DNA from: Hyphomonadaceae bacterium ML37
GTDB taxonomy: Bacteria; Pseudomonadota; Alphaproteobacteria; Caulobacterales; Maricaulaceae
Direction of reading: 5' to 3'
DNA length: 64,000 nt
Assembly: GCA_027627685.1 (NCBI GenBank)
Contig: CP091241.1
Span: 2,233,191 to 2,297,190, forward strand
Shown here piece after piece: positions 40,521 to 49,947 of the stretch (position 1 is its first letter; each line of letters starts with the position of its first letter). The notes under the pieces were generated by a model. The model saw only the letters and a program-made list of their open reading frames with translations, was not told the origin of the DNA and searched no databases. Both the position numbers and the translations under genes were made by a program.

Positions 40521-41192
40521 ATGATCCGCACCCTCGCCGCCCTCGCCAGCCTGGCCGCCAGCGCCGCCACACCCGCCGCCGCCCAATTTCCCTCCGGCAC
40601 GCCGGGAGACGCGCCCGGCGCCTTTGTGCTCGCCATCATCGATGTGGAGACCACAGGGCTGGAGACCGGCCATCACGAGATGATCGATCTGGGCGCGATC
40701 TATACCGATCTGGACGGGACCGAGCTCGGGCGCTTCTTCGTGCGCATCCACCCGGACCATCCTGATCGCGCTGGCGAAATCGCCCGCTCGATCAATGGCT
40801 ATGACGAGGCGCGCTGGCAGGCGCTGGGAGCTTTGGATAAGGCCGACGCGGCCTCCGCCTTTCTCGCCTTTCACCAGGAAATGACCGGCGGGCGCACGGC
40901 CATCTTCACCGCCTACAATGCCTATTTCGACCGCGCCTTTCTGGACGTCTTTCTGAAAGACGCCGGTCATGACGGGTTTCGCGCGCTGTTCACCTATTTC
41001 CTGCTGGACCTGCCGTCCATGGCCTATGGCGCGGGCATAGCCGATCTGGCCAATGCGTCTGTCGCCGCACGGCTCGGCCTGCCCGCCGAGACCGATGATC
41101 CGCTCGAGCACACGGGATTGTCAGGCGTTGAGTGGAACCTGGCGCTGTACCGGGCGCTTGTCGCGCGGCGCCCGCCGGACGCGCCGGACTGA
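40521..41192 (+). CDS. DEDD-type 3'-5' exonuclease-like protein with signal peptide
   Basis: A 223-residue protein. Residues 1-22 look like a Sec signal peptide (hydrophobic core, cleavage after AAA-Q). The mature part is a DnaQ-like RNase-H-fold exonuclease with the DxE motif in IIDVETTGLE and a central Asp in YNAYFDRAFLD. The C-terminal motif keeps His (EHTGLSGVE) but has Gly where the HxAxxD aspartate is expected, with a Glu two residues on, so activity is uncertain. The ATG lies 1 nt after a strong terminator, with no room for a ribosome binding site. A TTG at 40425 is in frame but would read through the hairpin. Confidence 0.72.
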   Translation: MIRTLAALASLAASAATPAAAQFPSGTPGDAPGAFVLAIIDVETTGLETGHHEMIDLGAIYTDLDGTELGRFFVRIHPDHPDRAGEIARSINGYDEARWQALGALDKADAASAFLAFHQEMTGGRTAIFTAYNAYFDRAFLDVFLKDAGHDGFRALFTYFLLDLPSMAYGAGIADLANASVAARLGLPAETDDPLEHTGLSGVEWNLALYRALVARRPPDAPD

Positions 41193-41338
41193 GCGCATAT
41201 GACCGTCCGTTGCGGCGCGGCGGGGCGCAGGGGCGTTGGTCGTTCGTGGCGATCAAGCGGTCGCGGCCTTTAAATCCCTGTCATCACCTCATAGTCTGAC
41301 TCCCAGCGATCTGGATTCAAGCGGGGGGCCTTGAAGGC

Positions 41339-42976
41339 ATGCGCAATTCTCACGCCGCAATTCTCATGCTCATTTCAATTGCGGCTTATGCGTCCTACCC
41401 CGTCGCAGCTGTATTTGCGCGCGGTGAAATCAACCCGCTTCTGTTCGTCGGGCTGGCGCATATTACGGCGTTTTTCGCTTCGGCGATCGTCTTGATCGTC
41501 TGGGGAAAAATTGATCGGACGAATTACCTTGGAGACGTGATCAGCGGCTTCAAGAGCCGGAAATCGCTGATCTCAATAACTTTTGGCGGCGCGACGAATG
41601 CTGTGAGCCACGTTACGCTGTTCGCAGCCATTTACTTTGCCCCTCCGGCGATTGTGACCCTGCTCTATGAAACATGGCCCATTCTGGCGATGTTTTTATT
41701 TTACTTTTTTATGAGACGCCATTATCGCCCCCTTCTTGGATCCGATTATATCTATTCTGCGGTGGCCTTCGCGGGACTGTTTATTGTGGTCTTCAGCGGA
41801 AGCGACGCCGAGATCGGTCCTGATTTCGCTGTGGATGGAGTCGCGCTCGGGATCGCGCTCGCCTTGATATCCAGCGTCACCATGGCGGTGAGTTCCGGCG
41901 CCGGCATATGGACCACGCGCTTTTACGAGCAGCGCCACCCGTCCCTGCCAGCCTCATTCATGGTGCAGCTCGCGACCAAGCTCATCTCCGGCTTTGGACC
42001 CTTGCTCGCGGCGCTTGTCTGGGGCGGCGGAATGGACGCGTCGCCTACCGGATATCTGATCGCTGTTGGCGCCGGCATTTTTGTGGTGACGATCGGCGCC
42101 AGCTTCTATCTGGTGGCGAACACCGTCGCGCGCTCAAGTTCAATCAATATTCTTTACTATTTGACGCCCGTGGCGTCATTGATCTTGCTGTCAATATTAG
42201 GCCTCGACACCGTTGGGCCAGCTGTGGCTCTGGGCGCGATACTGATTATCGCCAGCAATCTGCTGATTTATGGGCGCGCGGATCCGAGTTACGCCTACAC
42301 GGCCAGCCTGCTTACATTAATGGCTTCAGCTACTTTTGTGTATTATTTTCCGGGCTTGGCGATGGTCGACTTTTACGACGCCGTATCAGTACCCGGCGCA
42401 ATATTCGCAATCCTGATCGCCTTTATGCTTGATCGCGTTTTCCAGAGGACGAACGACCAAGAGCAAATGGTCATTTCCATGATCCATAATTTCAATAAGT
42501 GTTCAGAAAAGGTCGAAAACCCGGCTTTATGGGTGATCAGAATGTGGAAGGCCAAGAGCGATAAGGAAGTTCATGACATTCTGGATCAGGCCAGGGCGGC
42601 TTTGCCGAGTAATCTGGTTCTGGATTTATATGGTCTTGGCCTGAAGAAAATGGCTGTATTCTCGTTCGGCGAGAAGTTCATCATCCTCACGGTGGGGGCG
42701 ATGGTGGTCAGCCTGATCAATATATTCCGCCCGAACACGATCGTCGCCGACCTGATGGCGCCCGCCTTGAGCAGCGCCGTCGTGTTCCTGACATTTACGA
42801 TTTTCGACAGGATTGAGGCGCGAACGAGCCCCCTCATGCAAAGCGGCCTGGTCGAACTGATACAGCCGTCCAGTCCGCGCACGAACGAGCAAATGACCCA
42901 GCGGCCATTCTTCTCCAGCATACTCATCGTGCTGATATTTATCAGCTATATCTACGTGGTTCTGGCTGGCCGATAG
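41339..42976 (+). CDS. EamA/DMT-family transporter with C-terminal extension
   Basis: A 545-residue membrane protein. Residues 1-310 hold about ten transmembrane helices in two EamA-like halves (YETWPILAMFLFYFF; NILYYLTPVASLILLS). The extra ~235 residues contain two more helices, a soluble stretch of ~75 residues and then about three further helices. A standard EamA protein is ~300 residues. The DNA is visibly less GC-rich than the flanks, suggesting horizontal acquisition. Substrate unknown. Confidence 0.8.
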   Translation: MRNSHAAILMLISIAAYASYPVAAVFARGEINPLLFVGLAHITAFFASAIVLIVWGKIDRTNYLGDVISGFKSRKSLISITFGGATNAVSHVTLFAAIYFAPPAIVTLLYETWPILAMFLFYFFMRRHYRPLLGSDYIYSAVAFAGLFIVVFSGSDAEIGPDFAVDGVALGIALALISSVTMAVSSGAGIWTTRFYEQRHPSLPASFMVQLATKLISGFGPLLAALVWGGGMDASPTGYLIAVGAGIFVVTIGASFYLVANTVARSSSINILYYLTPVASLILLSILGLDTVGPAVALGAILIIASNLLIYGRADPSYAYTASLLTLMASATFVYYFPGLAMVDFYDAVSVPGAIFAILIAFMLDRVFQRTNDQEQMVISMIHNFNKCSEKVENPALWVIRMWKAKSDKEVHDILDQARAALPSNLVLDLYGLGLKKMAVFSFGEKFIILTVGAMVVSLINIFRPNTIVADLMAPALSSAVVFLTFTIFDRIEARTSPLMQSGLVELIQPSSPRTNEQMTQRPFFSSILIVLIFISYIYVVLAGR

Positions 42977-43016
42977 ACTTGCGCCGGCACGCGGCGCCGA
43001 CACAGCGCCTGTGGCG

Positions 43017-43244
43017 TTACATGTCGTCCAGATCGATATCCAGAATGGTCAGCTCGAAGGAGTAGGACGTCTCGCCCTCCTCGACATTCTTGGAGACGAC
43101 GCCCAGGCATTCCTTGCCGATATAAATCTCCGCACACTCGTCAGGCCGGTTGCGGATCTGCACCTTGAGTTCCGGGTTCAGCTTCAGGCGCAGGAAGGTC
43201 TGGACCTTGATCGCTTCGGACTGGGTGAAAACGGGCGCGGCCAT
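43017..43244 (-). CDS. DUF3126 family protein
   Basis: A 75-residue small protein typical of Alphaproteobacteria. It begins MAAPVFTQSEAIKVQTFLR and includes CAEIYIGKECLGVV and a C-terminal acidic LDIDLDDM. The function is unknown. ATG 43244 is chosen because a GGAGAG ribosome binding site lies just upstream; the longer frame to 43295 adds no conserved sequence. Confidence 0.9.
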   Translation of the reverse strand: MAAPVFTQSEAIKVQTFLRLKLNPELKVQIRNRPDECAEIYIGKECLGVVSKNVEEGETSYSFELTILDIDLDDM

Positions 43245-43332
43245 GATGGTTCTCTCCGGTACAGACAGGGCGTTTGGGGGGTGATTTGCGCGCACCCTAG
43301 CCGGATCGGCGCGCGGCGCAATACCGGGGCGG

Positions 43333-44166
43333 TCAGCCGGTGTCGGTGAAGGTCTGATCCATGGTGCGCGACGGCTCTGAGCAAGGTCCGCCCACGGGCC
43401 GGGCCGGCACGCCCGCCACGGTGCAGCGCTCGGCCACGTCCTGCAGCACTACAGAGCCGGCGGCGATGCGCGCGGCTTCGCCCACCTTGATATTGCCCAG
43501 CACCTTGGCGCCCGCGCCGATCAGCACGCCGCGCCCGATCTTGGGATGGCGGTCGCCGGATTCCGCGCCCGTGCCGCCCAGCGTCACCTCGTGCAGGATG
43601 GACACATCATCGCCGACCACCGCCGTCTCGCCGATCACCACCGAGGTGGCGTGGTCGATCATGATGCCGCTGCCGAGATTCGCGGCCGGGTGGATGTCCA
43701 CGCCGAAACGTTCCGACATCCGGCTTTGCAGGTGGAAGGCCAGCGTCTCGCGTCCCTCGCGCCACAGCCAGTGGGCGACGCGGTAGCAGAGGAGGGCGTG
43801 GAAGCCTTTGAAATACAAGAAGGGTTGCAGAAAGGAGCGCACCGCCGGGTCGCGCTCATCCACCGCCAGCATGTCGCGGGCCGCCTCTTCGGCGATATGC
43901 GGCGCGGCCGCGAAGGCGGCGCGGGCGATGTGGTGCATCTGCAGGGCGTCGAGCTGGGCGTCAGCCATCTTCTCGGCGACCCGGTGGGCGAGCGCTTCGG
44001 AGAAGCTGTCATGGCGCAGCACCGCGGCGTTGAGCATGCTGGCCAGCATGGGCTCCTCGGCGGCGGCGGACGCCGCGTCAAAGCGAAGACGCGACCAGAC
44101 CTGGCCCATGCCCGACTGGATCGGGCGCAGATTGCCGGTGGAGGCGGGGATGGTGTCGGCGGCCAT
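43333..44166 (-). CDS. cysE: Serine O-acetyltransferase
   Basis: A 277-residue enzyme making O-acetylserine for cysteine synthesis. The N-terminal helical domain is followed by the left-handed beta-helix with DIHPAANLGSGIMIDHATS, GDDVSILHEVTLGGTG and RHPKIGRGVLIGAGAKVLG. Catalytic His and Asp residues lie in the IDHAT and ILHEV segments. The C-terminus lacks an obvious terminal Ile for cysteine synthase docking. The start of this gene follows the Nudix gene by 5 nt, suggesting co-transcription. Confidence 0.95.
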   Translation of the reverse strand: MAADTIPASTGNLRPIQSGMGQVWSRLRFDAASAAAEEPMLASMLNAAVLRHDSFSEALAHRVAEKMADAQLDALQMHHIARAAFAAAPHIAEEAARDMLAVDERDPAVRSFLQPFLYFKGFHALLCYRVAHWLWREGRETLAFHLQSRMSERFGVDIHPAANLGSGIMIDHATSVVIGETAVVGDDVSILHEVTLGGTGAESGDRHPKIGRGVLIGAGAKVLGNIKVGEAARIAAGSVVLQDVAERCTVAGVPARPVGGPCSEPSRTMDQTFTDTG

Positions 44167-44171
44167 GACGC

Positions 44172-44789
44172 TTACGCCCTTCCTGGCGCTGGGGACCCGG
44201 TCAGGATAGCACGCGCCAGCTCAGGCTCCAGCTGGCCATGGCGCGCGGCATAATCGGCGGCGGCGAGCAGCGTCAGGGTGAAGCCGTCGCGAATCTCTCC
44301 CGACATGGCCATGGCGAGGGCCTCCTGCAAGCCCACGCGTTTCATTTGCATGTCGGCTTCCGCGCCTTCGCGGTCCGGCTCGCCGGCCTCCAGGTCCCAG
44401 GCGATGAAGCCGATGGCGCGCTCGGTGGTGACCGAGTTGGAGACGTCGTAATCGGCGAGATGGCGCCAGCGCCGCGCGGTCAGGCCGGTTTCTTCCTTCA
44501 ATTCGCGTTTAGCGGTTTCCAAAGGATCGACATCGCGCGGGCCGCCGCCTTCGGGCAATTCCCAGCTCCAGGCGTCCAGCGCGAAGCGGTGCTGGCCGAC
44601 CAGCATGGTTGTGCCGTCCGCGAACACCGGCACCACGCCGATGGCCAGATTGCGCGGCTCGAACACGCCATAGACGCTGGGCGCGCCGTCGGGCTGGCGC
44701 ACCTCATAATGGCGCAGCTGCACCCAGGCGTTCTCATAGGCAAGGCGCTCGGACGTGATGGTCCACAGGCCGCGGCGGCGTTCAGTCAT
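44172..44789 (-). CDS. Nudix hydrolase, ADP-ribose pyrophosphatase-like
   Basis: A 205-residue Nudix protein with an intact box: a glycine-rich stretch ELPEGGG, then ETAKRELKEETGL, satisfying GX5EX7REUXEEXGU. The upstream EPRNLAIGVVPV and WSWELPEGG resemble the ADP-sugar pyrophosphatase group (NudF/YffH). The exact substrate is not fixed. It ends 5 nt before cysE on the same strand. Confidence 0.9.
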   Translation of the reverse strand: MTERRRGLWTITSERLAYENAWVQLRHYEVRQPDGAPSVYGVFEPRNLAIGVVPVFADGTTMLVGQHRFALDAWSWELPEGGGPRDVDPLETAKRELKEETGLTARRWRHLADYDVSNSVTTERAIGFIAWDLEAGEPDREGAEADMQMKRVGLQEALAMAMSGEIRDGFTLTLLAAADYAARHGQLEPELARAILTGSPAPGRA

Positions 44790-44803
44790 GGGGCGCTCCG
44801 GCG

Positions 44804-47800
44804 TCAGGCGATCGCGGGGGCAGGCTCGCCCGCGGGCGCCTTGCGGTCAAACCGCACCAGCAGCACGAAGGCCGCCGGCGCAAAGATCAGGGCCAGCACG
44901 GCCGACCCGGCCACCCCGCCCGCCACCGCCGCCGCAAACGGCAGCCAGAACGAATCGCCCTCGATCAGCAGCGGCGCGAAGCCGCCGATTGTGGTCAGCG
45001 TGGTGGCGATGATGTGCCGTGTGGCGTCCACCACGGTTTCGCGGATGGCGTCGCGGTCGCCGGCGCGCGCCAGCGGATTGGCCTTGAGCGCGGAGAGGAC
45101 CACAATGGAGCCGTTGATCGACAGGCCCACCAGGCCCAGCGATCCGACAATCGCGTTGAAGCCCAGCGGCGTGCCGAACATCCACACCCCGAACATGGCC
45201 AGCCCCACCGACAGGAATCCCGCGGTGAAGATGACCCCGGCATAGCGGAAGGAATTGAACGCCAGCACCACCGAGGCGACGATCAGGATCAGCAGCGGGA
45301 TGGCAGTGGACATGAGGTCGGCCATGGCCTCGCCCTGGCTTTCCGCCTCACCGCCGATGATGATGCGATAGCCCGGCGGCAGCGCGACGCCCTCTTCGGC
45401 GAAGCGGCGCTGGAACTCGGCCAGCACCGGGGCGGGCAGAACGTAAGGCTCCAGATAGGCGAAGATGGGATTGGTGCGTTCGCCATCGAGACGCGGGATG
45501 GACGCGGTCACCGGCGCCAGGGTGAACTGGCCCAGCGTCGACAGCCCCGCCAGCTGACCGTCCGGACCCCGGACCGGCAGGGGTATGGCGCCCAGGCCCT
45601 CAATGGCGTCGCGGCGCACGTCCGGGGCGAGCACCCGCACAGGCAATTCCTCCACGCCCTCCAGAACCGACCCGCCGGGCACGCCGTCAATGTCAGCGCG
45701 CAAGCGTCCGGCCAGATCGGTCAGGCGCAGGCCCGCCAGACCCGCCTCGGCCTCGTCAGCGTTCAGACGGGCTACCGGCTGGCCCAGCTCCAGATTGGCC
45801 TGGGTGTAGGTGACGCCCGGCACGCTGGCCAGGATGCGGCGTATGTCCGCGCCGATCCGGTCGAGTACGGCGAAGTCCGGCCCGGCGATGGACAATTCTA
45901 CCGGCGCCTGGTTGGGCGGGCCCTGCTCGAACGGCAGGGCCAGCACCTGGGCGTCGGGGAAGGCGGTGATGGCGTCACGCTGGAAGGCGGTGACGATACG
46001 CTCGGAATCCGCCTCGGAGCGGGCGCGCACAAAGCCGGAGGCGAAATTGGGCCGGCCCTGCACGGCATTGATCATGTTGTAGTAAACGCGCGGCGATCCG
46101 GCTGCGGCCAGCCACACGACATCCTCCACCCCGTCATAGGTGTAGAGCATGTCGGTGGCCTGCTCCATGCGCGCGCGGGTCTGCTCGATGGAGAAAGACG
46201 CCGGCAGCACAAGGCGCACCTGGAACATGTCGCGCTCGGTGGGCGGAAAGAACTGGCTGGGCAGGGTCGTGGCCGCTGCGAAGCCCGCCACCGGCAGGAT
46301 CAGGCTGAGAGCGATGCCCAGCACCGGCTGGGCCGTGACCGCGTCCAATACCTTGCGGTAGGCGAAGGCGAGCGGCTGAGAGCGCAGCCCGTCGCGCAGC
46401 AGTCCGCGATGACCCTGACCGGGGACGGTGTCGTCAAACACGGCCGCGAGGCCCAGAATGACGGTGAAGGCGAGCACGAAGCTGGCGCCGACGGCGAAGA
46501 TCACCGACACGCCGATCATGGAGATGAACTCGCCCGCCGCGCCGGGCATCAGGGCGATGGGCGCGAAGGCGAAAATGGTGGTCAGGGTGGAGGCCAGCAG
46601 CGGCCCGAACAGGGTGCGCGCCGCCTTGTCCACCGCCGCCGTGCGCTCCATGCCGCGCGCGCGCAACAGGCGGTAGTCATCCACCACCACGATGGCGTTA
46701 TCGATCAGCAGGCCCAGCGCCACGACCAGGCCCGTCACCGACATCTGGTGCAGGGGCGAGCCGAAGACATTGATGAGGACCATCACCAGAAGCACGGTGA
46801 GCGGCAGGGCCGAGCCGACGATCACCGCACTGCGCCAGCCCATCAGGAAGAACAGCACCGCGAAAACGATCAGCGCCGAAAAACCCAGATTGATCGCCAG
46901 GCCCGACAGGCGGTCCACCACATAGTCGGCCTGGGCGAAAATGATCTCGGTCTCCACGCCCGGATTGGCGTCCGCGAAGGCGCGCACCGCGGCCTGGGCG
47001 CGCCCGTCCCAAGCGTCGACCTGCAGGTTTGGCTCCAGATAGGCCGCCACAAAGATCGCCCGCTCATTATTGCGCAGGGCCAGCGTGGCGGGCGGCTCGC
47101 GCAGGCCCCGTTCTATGCGCGCGATGTCGGCCAGCTGCAGGAAGCCGCCCGGCCCGGCGGCCACCGGCACGGCGCGCAGGCGATCGAGATCGGTGAACGC
47201 GCCGGCCACCTCCACCGTCACGTCCAGTGACTGGCCCGCCAGCCGCCCGGCGGGAACCTTGGCGTCTGAGCGCGCCAGCAATCCCGCCACATCCGCCGCG
47301 CTGAGACCCAGCGAGGCGGCGGATTCGGGATCGAGAATGACGCGTACTTCTTCTTCGGGCGCGCCGAACACGTCGGTCTGCTTGGTGCCGGGCAGATTGC
47401 GCAGATTATCTTCCAGATCGCGCGCCAGACGGCTGAGCGCGCCCAGCGAGGCTTCCGACCCGTCCGGCCAGCGCAACGCCACGACCAGCGTGGCCGCGCC
47501 GGTATACTGGCGGTCGACCTCGATGCTTTGCACGCCGTCGGGCAAGGACGGGCGCACCGACGAGACGCGGTCGCGGATCAGCGACCAGGCCTGTTCGACC
47601 CGCATCGGATTAAGGTCCTCGCGGATGGAAATGCCGATCTGGGAAACGTTGGCGCGGGTGGTGGAGCGCACCTCGTCCAGCTCCACCAGTTCCAGCAACG
47701 CCGCTTCCATGGGCCGGGTCACCAGCGCTTCCATGCGTGTGGCGTCGGCGCCGGGCAGGATGATGGTGATCGACCCGAAGCGCTCGGTCAGCGACGGGTC

Positions 47801-47902
47801 CTCCTGACGGCCCAGCACGCCCAGCGCCGCCAGTCCCGCCGCGCATACCAGGAAGATCGACAGGACGATGAGGCGCGGATAGCGCACAAACAGGGTGATC
47901 AT
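44804..47902 (-). CDS. RND efflux transporter permease
   Basis: A 1032-residue inner-membrane pump with 12 transmembrane helices and two large periplasmic domains, forming a tripartite exporter with the upstream adaptor. Helix 4 carries Asp401-Asn402 where AcrB has Asp407-Asp408, and helix 10 carries Asn930 where AcrB has Lys940. The classical proton-relay set is therefore reduced. The start overlaps the adaptor stop (ATGA). No outer-membrane channel gene is adjacent, so a TolC-type protein elsewhere is presumed. Confidence 0.94.
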   Translation of the reverse strand: MITLFVRYPRLIVLSIFLVCAAGLAALGVLGRQEDPSLTERFGSITIILPGADATRMEALVTRPMEAALLELVELDEVRSTTRANVSQIGISIREDLNPMRVEQAWSLIRDRVSSVRPSLPDGVQSIEVDRQYTGAATLVVALRWPDGSEASLGALSRLARDLEDNLRNLPGTKQTDVFGAPEEEVRVILDPESAASLGLSAADVAGLLARSDAKVPAGRLAGQSLDVTVEVAGAFTDLDRLRAVPVAAGPGGFLQLADIARIERGLREPPATLALRNNERAIFVAAYLEPNLQVDAWDGRAQAAVRAFADANPGVETEIIFAQADYVVDRLSGLAINLGFSALIVFAVLFFLMGWRSAVIVGSALPLTVLLVMVLINVFGSPLHQMSVTGLVVALGLLIDNAIVVVDDYRLLRARGMERTAAVDKAARTLFGPLLASTLTTIFAFAPIALMPGAAGEFISMIGVSVIFAVGASFVLAFTVILGLAAVFDDTVPGQGHRGLLRDGLRSQPLAFAYRKVLDAVTAQPVLGIALSLILPVAGFAAATTLPSQFFPPTERDMFQVRLVLPASFSIEQTRARMEQATDMLYTYDGVEDVVWLAAAGSPRVYYNMINAVQGRPNFASGFVRARSEADSERIVTAFQRDAITAFPDAQVLALPFEQGPPNQAPVELSIAGPDFAVLDRIGADIRRILASVPGVTYTQANLELGQPVARLNADEAEAGLAGLRLTDLAGRLRADIDGVPGGSVLEGVEELPVRVLAPDVRRDAIEGLGAIPLPVRGPDGQLAGLSTLGQFTLAPVTASIPRLDGERTNPIFAYLEPYVLPAPVLAEFQRRFAEEGVALPPGYRIIIGGEAESQGEAMADLMSTAIPLLILIVASVVLAFNSFRYAGVIFTAGFLSVGLAMFGVWMFGTPLGFNAIVGSLGLVGLSINGSIVVLSALKANPLARAGDRDAIRETVVDATRHIIATTLTTIGGFAPLLIEGDSFWLPFAAAVAGGVAGSAVLALIFAPAAFVLLVRFDRKAPAGEPAPAIA

Positions 47903-49044
47903 GACGGCTGGCCTTCAGGCCGCACGCGCTGGCCTGGCGCCACGCGGCTGACGCCGGCGGCCAGAACATCGTCGCCATCATTGACGGCGCCGCGCACAAA
48001 CACCGTATCGCCCTCGGCGTGCAGCACTTCCACCGGGCGCGGCTCGAGCCGGAAGGCGCCGTTCTCGGGGGTCAGCACATACATGGACCACAACCCGCGC
48101 CGCCCTTCAGCCAGCGCCGTCACCGGCGCCCAGAAGCCGCGTTCGGCCAGATCAGTGCGCACCAGAAGCCGCCCGACCGAGCCGCTGACCGCGCCGTCGC
48201 CAGCGTCCAGATCAAATACGGCGGTGACCGCGCGCTGTTCACGCTCGATCACACCGGTCACGGCGCGCAGGCGCGCCTCGGCCAGCCCTTGGGCAAACTC
48301 AACCGGATAAGTCTGACCCGGCTCCAGCCGGGCGGCCTCGTCGGCGGGGATGGAGACGCGCATTTCGAGGCGCGCATCCTCTACCAATGTCACTACGGGC
48401 GCGCCCGGTGGCGCGATGGCGCCTTCATCCAGATGGCGCGCGGTGATGACGCCATCAAAGGGCGCGGTCAGCGAGGCGAGCTCCAGCCGCACGGCCAGCG
48501 CCTGCGCATTGGCCCGTGCCGCTGCAGCGCTGGACAGAGCCGCGCGCTGGTTGGCGGCCAGTTCGTCCAGGCGCTGGGCGGAGATATGGCCGCGATCGAC
48601 CAGCACCTGCTGACGCTCCAGCGTCACACCGGCGAGACCGGCCCGGGTCTCGGCGGCGGCGGCTTCGGCGCGGGCGGCGGATATCTGGGCGTCCAGCGTG
48701 CGTGTGTCGAGCGTCGCCAGGACATCGCCCGCCGCGACCCGGTCGCCGACGCGCACGGCTACGGTCTCGATCCGGCCGCCCGATTCAAAGCCCAGAGCGC
48801 TGGTGCGCCAGGCTGAGACCAGGCCGGGATAGCGCGTCTCCATGGCGGCTTCAGACTGATAGCGGGCGGAGAATGTCTCGACGGGCAGCGCCGCCGACAC
48901 CGCGACGGCGCCGGGGCCGGCGTCCGCCGCGCGCAGCGTGCTGACCACGATGACGGCCACAACGACAAACGCCGCCGCGGCCAGAACACCCAGACCCAGA
49001 CGGCTTGCGCCCGCCTTGAAAATCCCTGCCGCCCCACCAGCCAT
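47899..49044 (-). CDS. RND efflux periplasmic adaptor (membrane fusion protein)
   Basis: A 381-residue HlyD/AcrA-type protein. An N-terminal membrane anchor (about residues 15-35) is followed by a lipoyl/barrel-sandwich segment (VRVGDRVAAGDVLATLDTRTL), a coiled-coil hairpin rich in Ala/Glu/Arg, the second lipoyl half (LTAPFDGVITARHLDEGAIAPPG) and a beta-barrel. A GGGAG site precedes ATG 49044. It lies between its tetR-family gene and the pump gene. Confidence 0.92.
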   Translation of the reverse strand: MAGGAAGIFKAGASRLGLGVLAAAAFVVVAVIVVSTLRAADAGPGAVAVSAALPVETFSARYQSEAAMETRYPGLVSAWRTSALGFESGGRIETVAVRVGDRVAAGDVLATLDTRTLDAQISAARAEAAAAETRAGLAGVTLERQQVLVDRGHISAQRLDELAANQRAALSSAAAARANAQALAVRLELASLTAPFDGVITARHLDEGAIAPPGAPVVTLVEDARLEMRVSIPADEAARLEPGQTYPVEFAQGLAEARLRAVTGVIEREQRAVTAVFDLDAGDGAVSGSVGRLLVRTDLAERGFWAPVTALAEGRRGLWSMYVLTPENGAFRLEPRPVEVLHAEGDTVFVRGAVNDGDDVLAAGVSRVAPGQRVRPEGQPS

Positions 49045-49072
49045 GACGCCATCTCCCGCGTTGATGCATGGG

Positions 49073-49097
49073 AATATACGTCAGCGAACGGCGTTCG
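49073..49097 (-). promoter_or_regulatory. Candidate promoter and operator of the efflux genes
   Basis: On the minus strand, a -10 TATATT (complement at 49073-49078) lies 22 nt from the adaptor ribosome binding site. Its spacer region contains the palindrome CGAACGGCGTTCG (49085-49097), where a repressor such as the adjacent TetR protein would block RNA polymerase. The -35 is weak. Confidence 0.5.
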
Positions 49098-49136
49098 GAA
49101 AGTGAACAGTGTTAAATATTTTCGACAGATTGGAAT

Positions 49137-49814
49137 TTAGAAGCGCTGGCCGGCTTCCATGAGCTCGATCAGCTTGCGCGAACCCAGGCCGCGCATCATC
49201 ATTTCGCTGTGAAACTCGATCAGTTCGTCGAGCTCCAGCTGGCGCCGGCCCGGCTTTTCGCGCGGGAAATCCGGGATCGTCACCGCCAATATGGTCAGTC
49301 CATGGGCGGAAGACCAGACGCTTGTGGCCGCCAGATCAAGATCGACGGCCCGGAACCAGCCCGCATCCATGCTTTCCTTGATCATCAGGCGCAGATGCTC
49401 GTTGGCGGCGAAGGCGTAGGTGTCCTCCGACATGTCCGCCGCACCGGTGAAGCCGGCGAAGGCCAGGCGGTAATGGTCCGGCTGCTCCAGACCCGTCTCC
49501 ACATAGGCGCGCAGGCAGCGCGTACACAGCATGGGACCGGATTCGATGGAGGCGCACACGTCCTGCATCCGCTGCAGCAGGCGCTCGAAGAAGCCCTCGC
49601 GGATTTCCTTGAACAGGGCTTCCTTGGAATCGAAGTATTTGTAGAGCGCGGCGGGCGAGTAATCGATCCGCTCGGCGATGCGTCGCATGGACAGGCCGGC
49701 CTCGCCCTCCTCGGCGAAAATCTCTTCGGCCGCGCCAATGATCGCATCGCGCACGCGCCGCCGGCGCCGTTCGGCGGGGCTGAGGTCTTCGTGCGTGACG
49801 GAGTCTGCCGGCAT
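49137..49814 (-). CDS. TetR-family transcriptional regulator
   Basis: A 225-residue repressor with an N-terminal helix-turn-helix (about residues 25-70: RDAIIGAAEEIFAEEG, then SMRRIAERIDYSPAALYKYFDSKEALF). A TetR_C-type ligand domain follows, with a cysteine pair CTRC near residue 100. It lies 92 nt upstream of the efflux adaptor in the same orientation and most likely controls that operon. ATG 49814 is chosen; the longer frame to 50051 overlaps the divergent nitroreductase gene. Confidence 0.92.
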   Translation of the reverse strand: MPADSVTHEDLSPAERRRRRVRDAIIGAAEEIFAEEGEAGLSMRRIAERIDYSPAALYKYFDSKEALFKEIREGFFERLLQRMQDVCASIESGPMLCTRCLRAYVETGLEQPDHYRLAFAGFTGAADMSEDTYAFAANEHLRLMIKESMDAGWFRAVDLDLAATSVWSSAHGLTILAVTIPDFPREKPGRRQLELDELIEFHSEMMMRGLGSRKLIELMEAGQRF

Positions 49815-49947
49815 GGTCCATCCTTTGAGAGCGCAAACTATATATGAGATCAATCGCCAAGCATGACCATGAACTGAGGCATTGCGCAAGTTTGCCCTCC
49901 CCCGCCACACTAGGCCGATCCCGACCGCAGCCTGAAAGCCGCCGCCC

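Noticed and set aside
45014-47230. 738-residue open frame on the plus strand
   Set aside because: Low-complexity His/Arg/Gln/Gly-rich translation antisense to the RND pump; a shadow frame.
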